A DNA stretch of 64,000 nucleotides from Isoetes taiwanensis (taxonomy: Eukaryota > Streptophyta > Lycopodiopsida > Isoetales > Isoetaceae). The notes beneath the pieces are model-generated. The model worked only from the letters and a program-made list of their open reading frames with translations, had not been told where the DNA came from and made no database searches. This document shows positions 34,501 to 46,140 of the stretch, piece by piece. The translations under genes and the position numbers were made by a program. How positions within the stretch are numbered: position 1 is the stretch's first letter; each line of letters begins with the position of its first letter. The stretch spans positions 312,001-376,000 of the forward strand of contig JAJEKV010000170.1 in NCBI GenBank assembly GCA_021234155.1. Direction: 5' to 3'.

Positions 34501-37239
34501 CAACTCGTTAAGGCTACCAAGCTGCGATGGTATCTCTCCCGTGAGCTTATTATCATTCAACTGGCTGCAGAATGCACACATAATAAGAAAATGTTGATGG
34601 GGTGGCTTACTTATCTTGCCTGTTATAGTTTCACTTACAGGTAGCTTAGCTTTGTCATGTTGCCAAGTTCTGGAGGGATTGTTCCAGTAAGTAGATTACC
34701 ATGAAGGTACCTGGTGCAAACAAGATTTTATTAGGTTCTAATCAGGAATTTTGAAACAAAAGATGAAGATAACCGAAACTTACAGCTTTCCAGTAAATGT
34801 CAGATTGCCAAGTAGGGAAGGTATTTCTCCTTCCAGTCGATTATCACTCAGATCTCTGCAAGTATAAGAGACCATTGGTGCTGATGAGTAAACAAGCAAA
34901 GTTCATGTCAATTTGGGAAGTTTACTTTATAGATCCACTTACAGAACAGCGAGTGCCTGCATTAATCCAATTACATCGGGAATTTTCCCTTTGAATTTGT
35001 TCCCTTGCAAAGATCTGCCATGAAAAGATCTATGAGAACTTCTAGAAGGGATGATATAGATTAATAGGAGCTTACAAAGTGGCAACTTGAAGAAACCCAA
35101 TGTTGAAAGGGATTTCTCCACTCAGCTGATTATATGCTAGGTCCCTGCCATTTTTATAATGTCAGTGGAAAGCTTTGTGATTGCTATTTAGAGAACAAAG
35201 TTCAAACAATTTCTTACAATATCTCAAAGCTGGTGCAATTCCCTATATTTTCAGGAATGGGTCCAGAAATATTGTTGCTTCTTACATCACTGCCAGAAAA
35301 TTTAAACATGGTCAAGGATAGCATAAATACACGGTCAAGTATACACTTCTTCATAGACACTTACAAGTACCACAATCCTGTCAAGCGGCACATATCATTA
35401 GATAAGGTTCCGCTTAAAAAGTTGTCTCTCAGGCCCCTGCAAAGCACAAGGGTAAGGATTCTTTCATCTCTATCACCCTTGGTGGATAGGAGAAGACTAG
35501 CTTACAGATATTGCAGAACTTCGCTCCAGTATAGCAGTGTAGGTATTTCTCCAGTTAATTGATTTTGTGCTAGATCCCTGCATCATATTTATCACCTGAG
35601 TTTGATAGGACTTGTAATTATAGATAAATAAGTGTGTGAGATGGAAAACAACTTACAAGGTTTTCAGGTTAGGAAGCTGAGACAATGTTGATGGAATGGG
35701 ACCAGTTAGCTGGTTACTTTTCAGCACACTGTAAGACCAGGGGTGTAAAATTAACAAATGATCCACTACGCCCCTAATTGGGAAAAGCACCAACAACTAA
35801 CTTACAGTGTCTCAAGTTCCTTTAGCTGCGAGATTGAGAACGGAATGTCGCCATACAGCTCATTGAAGGACAGATCTCTGCATAGATAAGAAAAAAAGAA
35901 ACAGGTGCATTAGCGAATATTCCAACATTGAGAATGAAGGCAGAAAAAACCATGATATGTGCTCACATCATCTTCAACTTGGAGCATTCTCCAATTTCAT
36001 CAGGAATCTGACCAGAAATACTATTTTCCCTCAAATCCCTGCATCCAAAGCAAGCGTTAATAAACCATACTGGTCTTTGCAGCATACAAATAGTGCGAGA
36101 GGCTCTTACAGATATTCAAGACTTTTGAGCTTCCCAATGGAAGGAGAGATTTCTCCAGCCAATGTAAGTTGCGTGAGATTGCTGCAGAGACAGCAAGCAC
36201 CAGGGGGTTAAAAGCGAAATCATTTGAATATGATGCAGAGGCAGTTTTATCTCAGTATTGCTCGTAAGCTAAGATGAGAAAAAATTCAAATGCAAGCTCT
36301 GATGATATGCGCTGCCATTTGCTTAGATCTACTGCACCGGATTGAAGTTCAATCTCTGAAAATGCTGAAAACGGTCGAAGGTTGTGAACCAAATCTCGAA
36401 ATAAACAGTTCCGGCATTGAATGCATGAGCCGTGTTGCCATGGGCCCTGTTGAACAGTTCAAAACAGTTGGGCGGGCTACAGAAGTTTCCAACTTACAGG
36501 CTGACAACGGCCAGAGTTACATTGTCGCAGGTAACGCCCCGCCATAGGCAAGGATCTCGATCCTCGCGGTCATCCCAATCGTAGAGCTCATTTCCGGCAT
36601 TCACAAAAGACTTCTTTATCTCCAACAATGCAGTTCCTGAACAGAAAAAACCAATGCAAAAAAACCCATCATCTGCTGAGCAATAGAATGCTGGATTCGA
36701 GTCTGCGAAAGATCAGATCGAAGAAAAATGCAAGCAGGAAATAATGCATGGAAGTGGATTTTGAGGATGCAAATCCATGGTGGCTCTTTGTTGAAAGGAG
36801 ATATGGAGCTCATTCCCGCAAGCTACTGGGCTATTCCAGAAATGGGCTTGTGATTTTGAGAGGTACTACGGCGGATGATTGAGTTTTGATATTTGAAAAT
36901 GGCATTGCTGGCAAGGCATTATTTGGGTTTTCTCGCCCGAAGGCATGCATAGATATTGCAGAAAAAATAAATTCTTCAATCTCTAGACAAGGAAGAAGAT
37001 CGGCTTCGAGGACAGGCATAGCGAAAATAGACAACAGAACAAAGGACTTGTTCTGTTCTTGGGAATGAAGAAGATGAATAGGCAATTCAAAAATGCAGCA
37101 CCGGAGCAGAAAAAAAAAGCGCACCATCTGCTGATAAACCATAGCTGATTCCAACCCAAGAGATCAAGATGAGCACAAGAAGAAATGCGGAAGAAACCCG
37201 TTTCAATCCGACCAAAACCCTTGTCAATTTCCACGCCAT
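31533..37239 (-). CDS. ERL-like: ERECTA-family LRR receptor-like kinase, 27 coding exons, intact
   Basis: Splicing GT-AG introns gives 2,967 bases, 988 codons, with no stop or frameshift; Arabidopsis ERECTA-family members are about 970 residues. From the N-terminus: a hydrophobic signal peptide ([16 protein letters not shown]); an N-cap with LLEIKKSF and [10 protein letters not shown] (about 39-85); some 20 LRRs (about 86-564), one per 72-base exon; a short juxtamembrane part with LCG; a membrane helix [20 protein letters not shown] (about 592-611); and a Ser/Thr kinase domain. The kinase shows IGQGASSKV (about 664), AIKR lysine (about 686), HRDVKSSN (about 781), DFG (about 801) and [13 protein letters not shown]. 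These receptors sit at the plasma membrane, bind EPF/EPFL peptides with TMM or SERK partners and signal through YODA MAP kinases in stomatal patterning and organ growth (known for the family). [22 protein letters not shown] and FETELETLG look closer to ERL1/ERL2 than ERECTA. An in-frame ATG at 37299 could add 20 residues, but the 37239 start gives a normal signal peptide. Confidence 0.96.
31533..37239 (-). other. Exon map of the ERECTA-family gene
   Basis: Coding exons in order (minus strand): 37125-37239, 36498-36636, 36110-36181, 35967-36038, 35806-35877, 35657-35728, 35506-35577, 35365-35436, 35218-35289, 35076-35144, 34943-35014, 34784-34855, 34639-34710, 34493-34564, 34346-34417, 34205-34276, 34064-34135, 33907-33978, 33751-33822, 33598-33669, 33435-33506, 33224-33295, 33078-33148, 32858-32989, 32438-32776, 31982-32352, 31533-31895. 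The LRR exons are 72 bases (one is 69) and break each repeat in the same codon phase. The exon 1 donor is the least certain: GATG|GTGCGC at 37124 (chosen, giving [12 protein letters not shown]) or TATG|GTTTAT at 37139, both in the same phase. Most introns are only 70-170 bases, in contrast with the sparse surroundings. Confidence 0.88.
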
Positions 37240-38740
37240 TGCTTGTTCTGCACTCTTTGCAACGCATCCCAAGCCAGAAACGACGGACTGATCAAACATG
37301 ATCCTTTTTCTTCCCTCGCATGCAAAACCCGCATCCAGCCGTTATGCCAGAGGATCAGCGCCCCATTTGGGTCATGATTTTTGCCTCAAAACCAAGGATT
37401 CTTGTTAGTTCTTTGGATCCAAAGTACAAATCTCGCTTTCCTGAGCTGATATTGCCGGTCCCCTATTTCTGAAGGCCTCTCTGAAACAGACCGCACAGGC
37501 CTTGCCTTCGTCTAATTCTCGTAACACGTAGGAACTGTCAAAAACGGCACTCAATGCTGGCCCACGCCGAAGATTAGTTGAAATGAGTGTTTAGATCTGG
37601 GATTGAATCAAGCTTCTAAGCTCAAATTTCTCTCAAATCCGGCCAATTAAGGGCACAGATCTGGGTTAAGGGATTTATATATTCTTTCGGCCAATTGGGC
37701 AGCGGAAGAAGAGGTTCCTTTTTAGCAGGTATAGCTTCAACAAACTGCTCTGATCCGGCACAAAAAAAAAAAACAAGTACAGAGTTGACGCCCTTACTTT
37801 GTGGGGCTCTATGCAAAAACCAGTTACGTGGGTGTGCTGCTCTGTTTTTCCTGCTGGTTCTGGCTACGGTGGATAGAATATATCTTCTCAGACTTAATGG
37901 CTTGGCATCTGTCTGCTCTGTGCGCCGTTGCTGGCCTATCTATGGATCCATACCTCAATGCCCCACTCCCCTGCAAAAGGCAGACAGATTTACAGCCTTC
38001 CCTTATTTTCCCCCCTTCTTCCCTCTGCCGGATTTGAAGCTTTAATCCCTGCCGGATTAAGAACAAATTCTGTAACAGCGGCCAAGAATAGAGACAGCCC
38101 AACTACTCGTGCAGCACTGGACGGTTTTTTCTTGATCAAGCCGGCATTATACTACATAATAGAGTTCTGCAGATCAGACCAAAGCACCTTTTAATCTGAT
38201 GCTTAGAACCCAAAAGAGCTGCAGGGATACAGAGATGCAGGCAGTCTAGCAGGGGTCGGAATGCTTGTCAATTGCGAGCAATCCTTATCAGATATGCAAA
38301 GGCAAGGGGCTCCGTCTCCATCTCCATCTCCGACCCACTAACCCACTATGGCATCAAAAGAAAGGAAAAAAAATTGGGGCCTAAATATTTTTTTCTCGAT
38401 TTGCAGCAGAGGGCACGCGGCCTAATCAGCTCTTGAGCGCCATTGCCAATTCGCTGCAGGCTTGGTAAGAAGCCATTGTCCTTTGCTTCAAAGGCGCCGA
38501 CTGCTCTTACTCATACCCAGACGGATGGGTCCTTTTCGGTGATACAGCAGTACTCCAATTTTTTTCGCATTGTTTTTTGCAATAGATCTAAAAATGAACT
38601 CGACCTGCCTTGCCGGACTTTGCCATCCTCCTTCTACGTGGCTCCGGCATCCTATCTACGTCGGAATCTGCCATAGCCAGAGCTTCTCTGACAGTATAAT
38701 AAAAACTAGAAGGCTTAACAAAGTGTTTTTACACAGTGGT
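37240..38740 (-). promoter_or_regulatory. 5' region of the receptor kinase gene
   Basis: Contains the leader and promoter. TATATAAAT lies at 37673-37681 on the minus strand, about 430 bases before the start codon, as a candidate TATA box. The region is less AT-rich than its surroundings. Open frames on both strands here lack domains and look incidental. Confidence 0.5.
37673..37681 (-). promoter_or_regulatory. Candidate TATA box (TATATAAAT)
   Basis: A consensus plant TATA element on the same strand as the receptor kinase gene. The start site would be roughly 30 bases downstream, implying a leader of about 400 bases. Seen in sequence only. Confidence 0.45.
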
Positions 38741-40226
38741 TATATATGAAGTATGGAATTTTTTGTAGTATAGATATTGGCCTAATAATCATCTCCACAT
38801 GCCTTGCTATGCTTTTCCTTTTTTTTGTTTTCTGTTTTTTTTCTACACATGCAATGGTATGCTTTTCTATCTATCTATCTCTTCTTTTATTCCCTTCTCT
38901 AGTTTTTTTTCCTCCCTATTGTCTTCTTACACAAAGAAGCACCCCTTGCATTTTGTCTTATATGTTGAGTGGAAATCCTCCCATGTTATTCCTCTGTTGT
39001 TGTATTTGTTTTGGATATTTGTCAATGTTGATCCAAAGTTGTTGTAGTTATTCAATTCTATCTCTCTTATGATCCAAAGTTGTTATCCTTGGCTCCTGAT
39101 CCAACAAAAAATTCATGTCTCCTATCCAACTTTTTCTTTTCGTTCGAATCGTGGCATCATCCAAAGTTGTTGTCTTATAATCAATATTTTTTTTTATTTT
39201 TCCAGTTCCAATCGTCCCATGCGTTATGTCATCCCAGAAGACATCCCAGCATGCATTCCTATGTTGCTCCAGTACATTTTTGCTAAAAGGAGTCATTCGA
39301 ATGTAACAACAAATAGCACTTGTTGTTCAATTCTCATCATTCCCTTTCACAAATTTTCCAACAACTTTTGCTTTCTTTAGCAAGTCCCTTTACCTTTGCA
39401 GCTACTATTCCAAGATGTTATACCTCCTTATAGGCGTTTCCTACTCATTTTTCAAGTTGCCTCTTGGTTTCTCTAGTAAGTCTCCATATTTAATTAAAAT
39501 CTGTTGTTGACAAAAGAACAAAAAGTATTGTTTCCCTTCTTACAGTTGTGCCAAATCCCAAAAAACAAAAAAATATAGTTATACTGTGGAGTTCTTGTGA
39601 TTTGGGGGGCCTACATGAACTATCATATAGAGATCCTTTTATCTAGGCATCTTGGTGACATTCAACAGATGATTTTGAGGGACCTACTAGTTGAACCTTA
39701 CAACTTGGCTTCTCCTCTGAGGGGCCTACTCATGTCTCTATTTTCTTTGGGCATCTTCCTCTGGCTTTCGTTGTCCTTGCAGGATAAGCTTTTTTGTCCT
39801 CTGCATGTGCCTAGTTGCATGATTCACAAGCTCATTAAAGTGCCTCATGTCCACAACCTAGACAAGATGCCATGGCATTTTGCAAACCATTCCCTTTCGT
39901 TGAGGTCATAAATGTTTAACATGCTGCATGGATTTCGCACGACCATAAAGTTCATTCTTTGTATTGGTTTTATAGTGCTTCTTGACATAAGAAATTACAT
40001 TTCGTGTGCCCAAGTCAAGGGTACATTGTATTGACATAGTCAATTTATTCTACATCATCTAGTCAAGTACACATTGTATCGGCGGAGTCAAATTTATTCT
40101 ACAACATCTATTCAAGTACAAATTGTTATGAACAGATGTGCGTACAACTTACTATTGATAGTGATCATCCAAGAAATAAAATCTTCCATTTTTATACTTT
40201 CCATACAACATTTTTTTTTAGACTGC
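38741..40226. other. Gene-free, pyrimidine-rich stretch
   Basis: Long T-rich and CT-rich runs (38800-38930) and repeated ATCCAAAGTTGTTGT motifs at about 39030, 39070 and 39160. Open frames up to 116 codons have hydrophobic, low-complexity content typical of T-rich DNA. A 104-codon frame at 39597-39911 is unrecognised. Confidence 0.45.
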
Positions 40227-41080
40227 ACATTGACCCTTGCAAGACTTGCATTCACTTATCATTTATAGATCATGCACTACCTTTGCAACTTGCACGCTCT
40301 CATTTTTTTTATGGATCATGCACTACGTTAGCAAGACTTGCACTCACCCAATCACTAGGTTAGCCTTTTGCAAGACTTGCGCTCTCTAATCTGTGTACAA
40401 CACTTGTACTCATTCATCTTTGTATAGATTGGACAAGACTTGCACTCATTCATTGGAGGGTTGCCCTTGCAAGACGCATTAACACAGTCAGTAGGTGATT
40501 TTTGCAAGACATCTTCAAGACTTGCATTCACACCAGCTCTTCAGGACTTGCATTCATTCATCTATGTGAGAGACTACACTCACTCATGTTTGTTACGGAT
40601 CGCACACTACCCAGTGCCACCCTTGTGAAATTTGACTTATTCATCTTTTTATGCATCGCACATTACCCTCATCTTTTGTGGATCGCACACTACCGTTGCA
40701 AGACTTGAGCTCGCTCATGTATGCAATAGTCAGTATCCTTGCAAAATTTGCAGTCAGTGACTTACTTTTACAAGACATTCAAGACTTGCACTCATACAAT
40801 CAATGGGTTGCACTCATATAGCCTACAAGACTTGATCACTTGTCTTTTTATGGATGTCATATTACCCTTGCAAGACTTGTCACTTTTACTCGTGTGTGTG
40901 ATATTCAAAGGGTTACTATTGCAAGATTTGCACTCACAAATTCAGTGAATTATATTCAAAACTTGAACTCATACAGTGGGTGGGTTACCCCTGCAGGACT
41001 TGCATGCACTCACATCACTCTCTCTCATGTCTATGATAGTTGGTGGGTTACCCTTGCAAGACTTGCACTCATATAGTTAG
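40227..41080. repeat. Degenerate minisatellite, core CCTTGCAAGACTTGCACTCA
   Basis: At least a dozen irregularly spaced copies of a core like TTGCAAGACTTGCACTCAYTCA occur across 850 bp, often with GGATCGCACACTACC or GGGTTACCC between them. Spacing varies from about 40 to 70 bases and copies differ by several bases. The core contains the palindrome TTGCAAG. It is an old, diverged tandem repeat, not a CRISPR: the spacing is irregular, the cores are imperfect and this is a eukaryotic context. Confidence 0.8.
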
Positions 41081-41429
41081 ACGCTCAAGACGTGCAGGTG
41101 ATGTCTTCACCAAATTTGACTTGTCCTCTATCTCTGAAGGGCAAATGGCCAGTTGTAGAGGAAGGTGAGGGCATAAGCATTGGGTCTAAAAAGAGAAAAT
41201 ATTCAATATGCCAGTTAGTGTAAAAGGGATATACCATGTGCGAGGAAGGGATCAACAAAAATCCCTTTGTATATGCCTTATCTAAAGTCCAAAAGAACCC
41301 TTTCTATATGAGATACATCGCAAGATGTCCCTAAAAAAACTTCCTTTTTGTATGTATGCGTGCGCTTTAGACTCGGAAAAAAACCGCATATCGTCCGCTC
41401 ACATGTTATATATGATCTATACTATGTGA
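41081..41429. other. Gene-free stretch before the LINE
   Basis: No gene or repeat was recognised. The LINE copy that follows is 5'-truncated, so its junction with genomic DNA should lie near 41430. Confidence 0.4.
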
Positions 41430-44028
41430 AACCCCATGAAGAAAATATCACTGCATGATAAGTGTGAGTGGTTGGTGAAGGCTTTATTCGCAGCAGCCAG
41501 TAAATGCTTTGCAGCAAGAAAGCTCCCGCGCAGGGACACTGTGCAATTCCCGCAAAACCCCTGGTTTGACGCGGAATGTAAGGCTCTAAAGAGTCAGCTA
41601 CGCACCATCTTAGATCCACAGCTCTGGCCATAGGCCATTAGGGACTATAAGGCATTCCTGAAATCCAACAAGCACCGCTACATTGCAGAAAATCAGTAAC
41701 GCATGTTTGATCTACTGATGACTGAGCCAAAAGCCTTTTGGCGTAGAGTGCTGTATAAGAGCATCAACCACCTGGAAATGTTACCGCAGACCAGTGGAGA
41801 CAACGGTTGGAGGAATTGTATGACCCCCCAGGAGCAATTGCTGACGTGCCAGATCAACTAGGAGAAACACTACAGCTCTCAGAGGTGGACATCTATCAGG
41901 GTCTTAGGCATCTTGCTAATGGTAAAGCAAAGGACTTGCAGGGACTTCAGGCCGAGCTGTTGAAATGGGGTGGGCCAGCTTTGCTCAGACCTTTGACAGG
42001 GATAATCAATCAGGCCATCAGAGAGGGCCTCCCGCAGGAATGGATGCTTAGCAAGGTCACCCCTATTCATAAGACGGGAAGCAGGGATGACTCCACCAAC
42101 TACCGTATGGTCATGGTGAGCCCGTTACTCGCAAAACTTCTAGCAGGGGTGCTAGAGAAGAAGTTAACGCAATGGGCGGAGGAAACTGGAGTGCAGTTGG
42201 CCAGGTAGGTTTCTGCCCTACCCACTCCACGAGTGATCATATTTTTACTCTCAGAATCCTTATGGAAGCTAGCCACAATGCACGACGTGACCTGTATTGC
42301 TGTTTCGTGGATTTTAAGACGGCATATGATACGGTCCCTCGGGACCTGCTGTGGCAACGCTTGCAGGAGCTACATGTCCCACAGGATTTGCAGAATGCCA
42401 TCTACTGGCTGTATGATGAAATATATGCCACTTTGCCTACGTCGGACCACCGGGTGAACAGCACCATAGGTGTTAAACAGGGATGCTCGTTATCTCCAAC
42501 GCTTTTTGGACTCTATATTGACAAGTTGGAGACCGGATGCAAGAACATGGAGGTGGTGGCCCGCAGTTTCCAGAGGCATATACAGTAAAACAGTTGCTCT
42601 ATGCAGACGATCTGGGCTTATTATCCCATACAGCCAGGAGTATGCAGGAACATTTGGATGCTCTCAGTCAATTCTATGACATAGCAGGAATGACAGTCAA
42701 CCAGCAGAAAACCAAGCTATTGCCAATCCTGTCTGCGCAGCATGATATCCCAGACTTCTATTACAGAGGACAAAGGATGGAAGTTGTAAGGACCTTTAAG
42801 TATCTGGGAATCGATTTCTCTGCTAACGTGCTATGGGATGACTGTGTAGAAAAAGAAGGGGTAGCGGGATGGAAAAGCCTCGTATGCGATGAGGAATAGC
42901 CGTCCTGAGTAATAGATCTCTCGCGATTGGGGCACGCATAAAGCACACTTGTTCCGAAAGCACTCGTGGAACCGATCTTCGCTATATGGGTAGAGGTCTA
43001 GGGGCGCCGATTAGCAAAGGGTATTTGGGATAAGCTAGAGAGGGTGCGTAAGGCTTTCCCGACATACGACCTAAAGCGTCAAGGACACGATGCCTTATCC
43101 AATTTCTTTGTATGAGATCGGCTTTTGGCCCCTGCGGCAAAGACGCTATCGCGCAGCACCTTATTTATTTCCATAAGGTTGACTGAAATGGATGCACAAC
43201 GCGTCTTCCTCCCCAGCTCTGTTATTGGCACAAGGGCCGCAACGTCCAAGAGAGTATGGCAAGAGCATTGTAGGGGATGGTTCGCGACGATGGTCCATAG
43301 ACTATCAACACATTGTGGATATGTCGGATATCGCAGAAAGTGAGCCGCATTTGAATGCACGCTTTGTTGCCTCGTGGGATCGCCCACTCTTGCAAAGCCC
43401 AAAAGCGAGCACTACCATGCACAGTCAATCCCACAGCTTGAACATGGCCCCCACCAAAGATCGAAGGCACACATTTCCACCAAGAAACGAAGAGCTATAG
43501 CTGCAATAAGGACGGGGTCCCACCATCTCTAATTGAGGCAGCGGTATTTGGGTGCGGATGGAGGGCAAGGAATCCCGGCATGAGAGATTATGCCGTCTTT
43601 GTCACATGCGAGATAGTAGAAGATGAACACCATGCTCTACGGGGAATGCCCAAGATATGCACACATCCGAAAGCAGCTCATGCCGATCTCGATGCTCGAG
43701 ATAGCAATTCACCAACTAGCGGCCTCGGGCCAATGGTGGCACGCCTTCGCCCTACATTACGCAAGTCTCCACCGCCGGGGAGTCCCTCACAAAGACAGAG
43801 AATTTGAGCGCCCAAATAGGGGCCTCTCAACGCCTACTACAAGGGTTTTTCCTCCCACACGGGGGGTTTTTTCATCTCAGTGGTAGAGGCAGGGTTTCTG
43901 TGGTTTTATTTTGTGTTTGGAAACTTTCCGCTATATTGTAAAATCGTCTCATAGGCCAGTTGGTCTCCGTGGACGTTAAAATATACTTCCTTCCTTCCTT
44001 CCTTCCTTCCCTCCTTCCTTCCTTCTAC
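41430..44028 (+). mobile_element. LINE copy 1, 5'-truncated, with (TTCC)n tail
   Basis: Begins just before NPWFDAECKALKSQLR, the linker between endonuclease and reverse transcriptase (NAWWDADC in copy 2), so the endonuclease is missing. Reverse transcriptase blocks follow in shifted frames. After about 42900 only scattered remnants appear, including a C-terminal EDEHHALRECP-type segment. The 3' end has CATAGGCCAGTTGGTCTCCG then TGGACGTTAAAATA and a (TTCC)n tract at 43987-44028. Copy 2 belongs to the same wider family but has diverged. Confidence 0.85.
41807..42899 (+). pseudogene. LINE reverse transcriptase remnant (copy 1), frameshifted
   Basis: Three overlapping frames carry the reverse transcriptase in order. 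41807-42208 holds ANGKAKDLQGLQAELLKW and the fingers segment PIHKTGS...NYR. 42172-42588 holds motif A (CCFVDFKTAYDTVPR) and motif B (GVKQGCSLSPTLFGL). 42537-42899 holds motif C (LLYADDLGLL) and the thumb start FKYLGIDF. Joining them needs at least two frameshifts, near 42200 and near 42540-42590, so the enzyme cannot be made. The catalytic aspartates (motif A D, YADD) are present. Family membership (non-LTR retrotransposon) is secure; the clade is not. Confidence 0.9.
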
Positions 44029-44793
44029 AGATTTGTCCCCTGTCGTCAAAAAACCTCTGAGAATTGTAATTAGAGTAACGAAGATGGCACAACAAAAGGA
44101 GGTCTGGAAAAGTTCATTGTTGTTTGTTCTCTATGTTGCTCCAACTCCCATTCCGTGTGCATCCCTTTGCCAAACGATTTGAAGTTTAACCCAGGTGAGA
44201 AATTGGCAAAAAGACAAATTTGTAACTAGAGCAGTACAAAAGATATTACCATATGGGTGTCCTGGTTCATGAATGTTAGCATATATGATTGCATTAGTGC
44301 TCTAGTTTACATGATGCATAGGGTCAGATCTAAAGAACACGTGTATACTCTCATGAAATCTTTCAAAGAGTCTCCGCATGGCATGCTCACACCAACAAAA
44401 CAAATTCCATATAATCCTGTCATTGGGAAAAAAATACATGGCATGATCTGGCACATAAATATGTAGCACAACAACAGGGATTCCAGGGGTATTTGATATG
44501 GATATAAAAATGACAATTCTTGAAAACATAGTCCATATATCTTTAAGACAATTGAATGGATTGTTATGAAAAAAAAAATCTAGATTCAAGATAGAAAATA
44601 ATCATATTAGCTCACTGAGTATATTGGTTAAAGTAGTCTTATTAGAACATTGAGTTAATTTGGTAGAGATTCGATCCCCCGTATTTCATATTCTAAAACC
44701 TTAGGCAAAGCTGTATAGAGGTTCGATATTCCCTCAAAACCATAGGCGCACCCGTATTTCAAATTTCAAAATCATAGGCGCCCCCAATCATAA

Positions 44794-44982
44794 ATGGCCA
44801 TAAGTGAAGTGAATGGTATAGATCTGACGACTGGTAGTCCAGAGTGCACTTCATTTAGAATATGTACCCCTGAAAAACCGTCCAATGAATTTTTTAAAAA
44901 GCGATTCCTGCGGGCTCCAAGGTATATCTCTAACAATGAGACGAATCATCTGATGGACGAGATTCTTTCTGATACATGTTAA
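44794..44982 (+). CDS. Unassigned small open frame, possible exon
   Basis: Sixty-two codons from ATG to TAA, reading MAISEVNGIDLTTGSPECTS early and NETNHLMDEILSDTC at the end. The composition is protein-like (mixed charged and polar residues, few low-complexity runs), unlike the surrounding AT-rich frames. No family was recognised. It could be one exon or a fragment of a decayed gene together with 45135-45332. Confidence 0.25.
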   Translation: MAISEVNGIDLTTGSPECTSFRICTPEKPSNEFFKKRFLRAPRYISNNETNHLMDEILSDTC

Positions 44983-45113
44983 TTGAGAATAAATTCATAT
45001 TACACTTGTCATTTTGAGTATAAACAACATGCAATGGACATAGACACGTTCATTTTGATGGAGAGAGGGGTTATTTCATATGTTAACAACTGTTGTGAAG
45101 AACATTCCTCCAC

Positions 45114-45278
45114 GTAGAGTTTACAAAAGAGCGTGTGCTTGAAATTGCAGCCATGGATGCTGTCTATGTTAAGGCAAATATTAATAAAGATTGTGTTCTA
45201 GGAAATCTTTCAGCAGTTATGGTAGTCAGGGTTGTTCTTAAGGATGAAAGTTGGACAAAACGCTATTTTTTAAAGGTA
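45114..45278 (+). CDS. Unassigned coding-like exon
   Basis: An open frame reads EFTKERVLEIAAMDAVYVKA and then NKDCVLGNLSAVMVV...DESWTKRYFLK, ending at a GTATTA that could be a splice donor. The amino-acid pattern is convincing as protein, but I recognise no family. It may be a gene fragment carried or left by a transposon. Confidence 0.3.
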
Positions 45279-46140
45279 TTAAATTTTTTGATATTATGGT
45301 TCAGTAGGGTCCATAGTAGATGGCAAAAATAAAATTAGCCATTGTTTCTACATGGTCCTCTTATACTACTTGAATACTCACCATTTACTCCAAGTGTTAC
45401 AAGTGTGGATTCGTCTCGGCTTCTATTCTCCCCCTAGAAAATTCTCAAGGAGTTGCCATTTTTACTTCACAACCACCATATCCATCCAAGTACTATGATA
45501 ATTTTAAAAGTTCTTTTTATGGATTGTAATGCAAGTCAAACTTCTATCTAAGGATGAATCAGAGAGGTTTGTTGATGATCACTTTAGCTTGCACAATTGA
45601 TGTGCTTTACAGGGCTTTCTTTTAATAAATGTGACTTTGTCTAACAAAATAAAACTACATTTTTCATTTCCAATGGTTACAATAAAATGTGGTATTGCAT
45701 CATGCAACTCTTAGTTATAATGTGTTTGTGCACTTGACTAAACATGGATGAAAATATATCCTTACCTAAATTGTACTTGAAAAACAAAAGCCACTTGAAT
45801 CTTGGCTATTTCCCAAGATTTGCCATGATTTCTAAAAACAACGTTCATGTTCTGAAAATATTCGTCTGTATAATTAATCCTATAAATCTATGATTCCCCC
45901 GAGCTTTTCAATTTTGCTTACACACATTTTATCTTAAGGGCAACACTGATGGTAGCCTGCATTGACATATCTTATTGCCAAATAAAAAAACCTGCGTCTT
46001 CATAAAATAACCTCTATACTTGCTTATATTTTTTTGGTACATACATGTAAGCAAATGCCAATAAAAATTCCTAAAAGTACTCGCTGATGTTATATATACG
46101 AACTACAAATGTGCACCCCCCTTGATACTTGGTAGGTTGT

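Larger units (their letters stand above)
44029..46140. other. Gene-free stretch with two unassigned coding-like segments
   Basis: Apart from the two open segments listed separately, I see only AT-rich DNA and a paired motif at 44650-44790 (TTCGAT..CCC.TATTTCA and CATAGGCGC, each twice). Confidence 0.35.

Noticed and set aside
37622-38194. Open frames of 60-116 codons upstream of the receptor kinase
   Set aside because: They overlap on both strands in a moderately GC-rich promoter region and show no conserved motif.
40227-41080. CRISPR array
   Set aside because: Cores are imperfect, spacing is irregular and the context is a plant nuclear genome; it is an old minisatellite.
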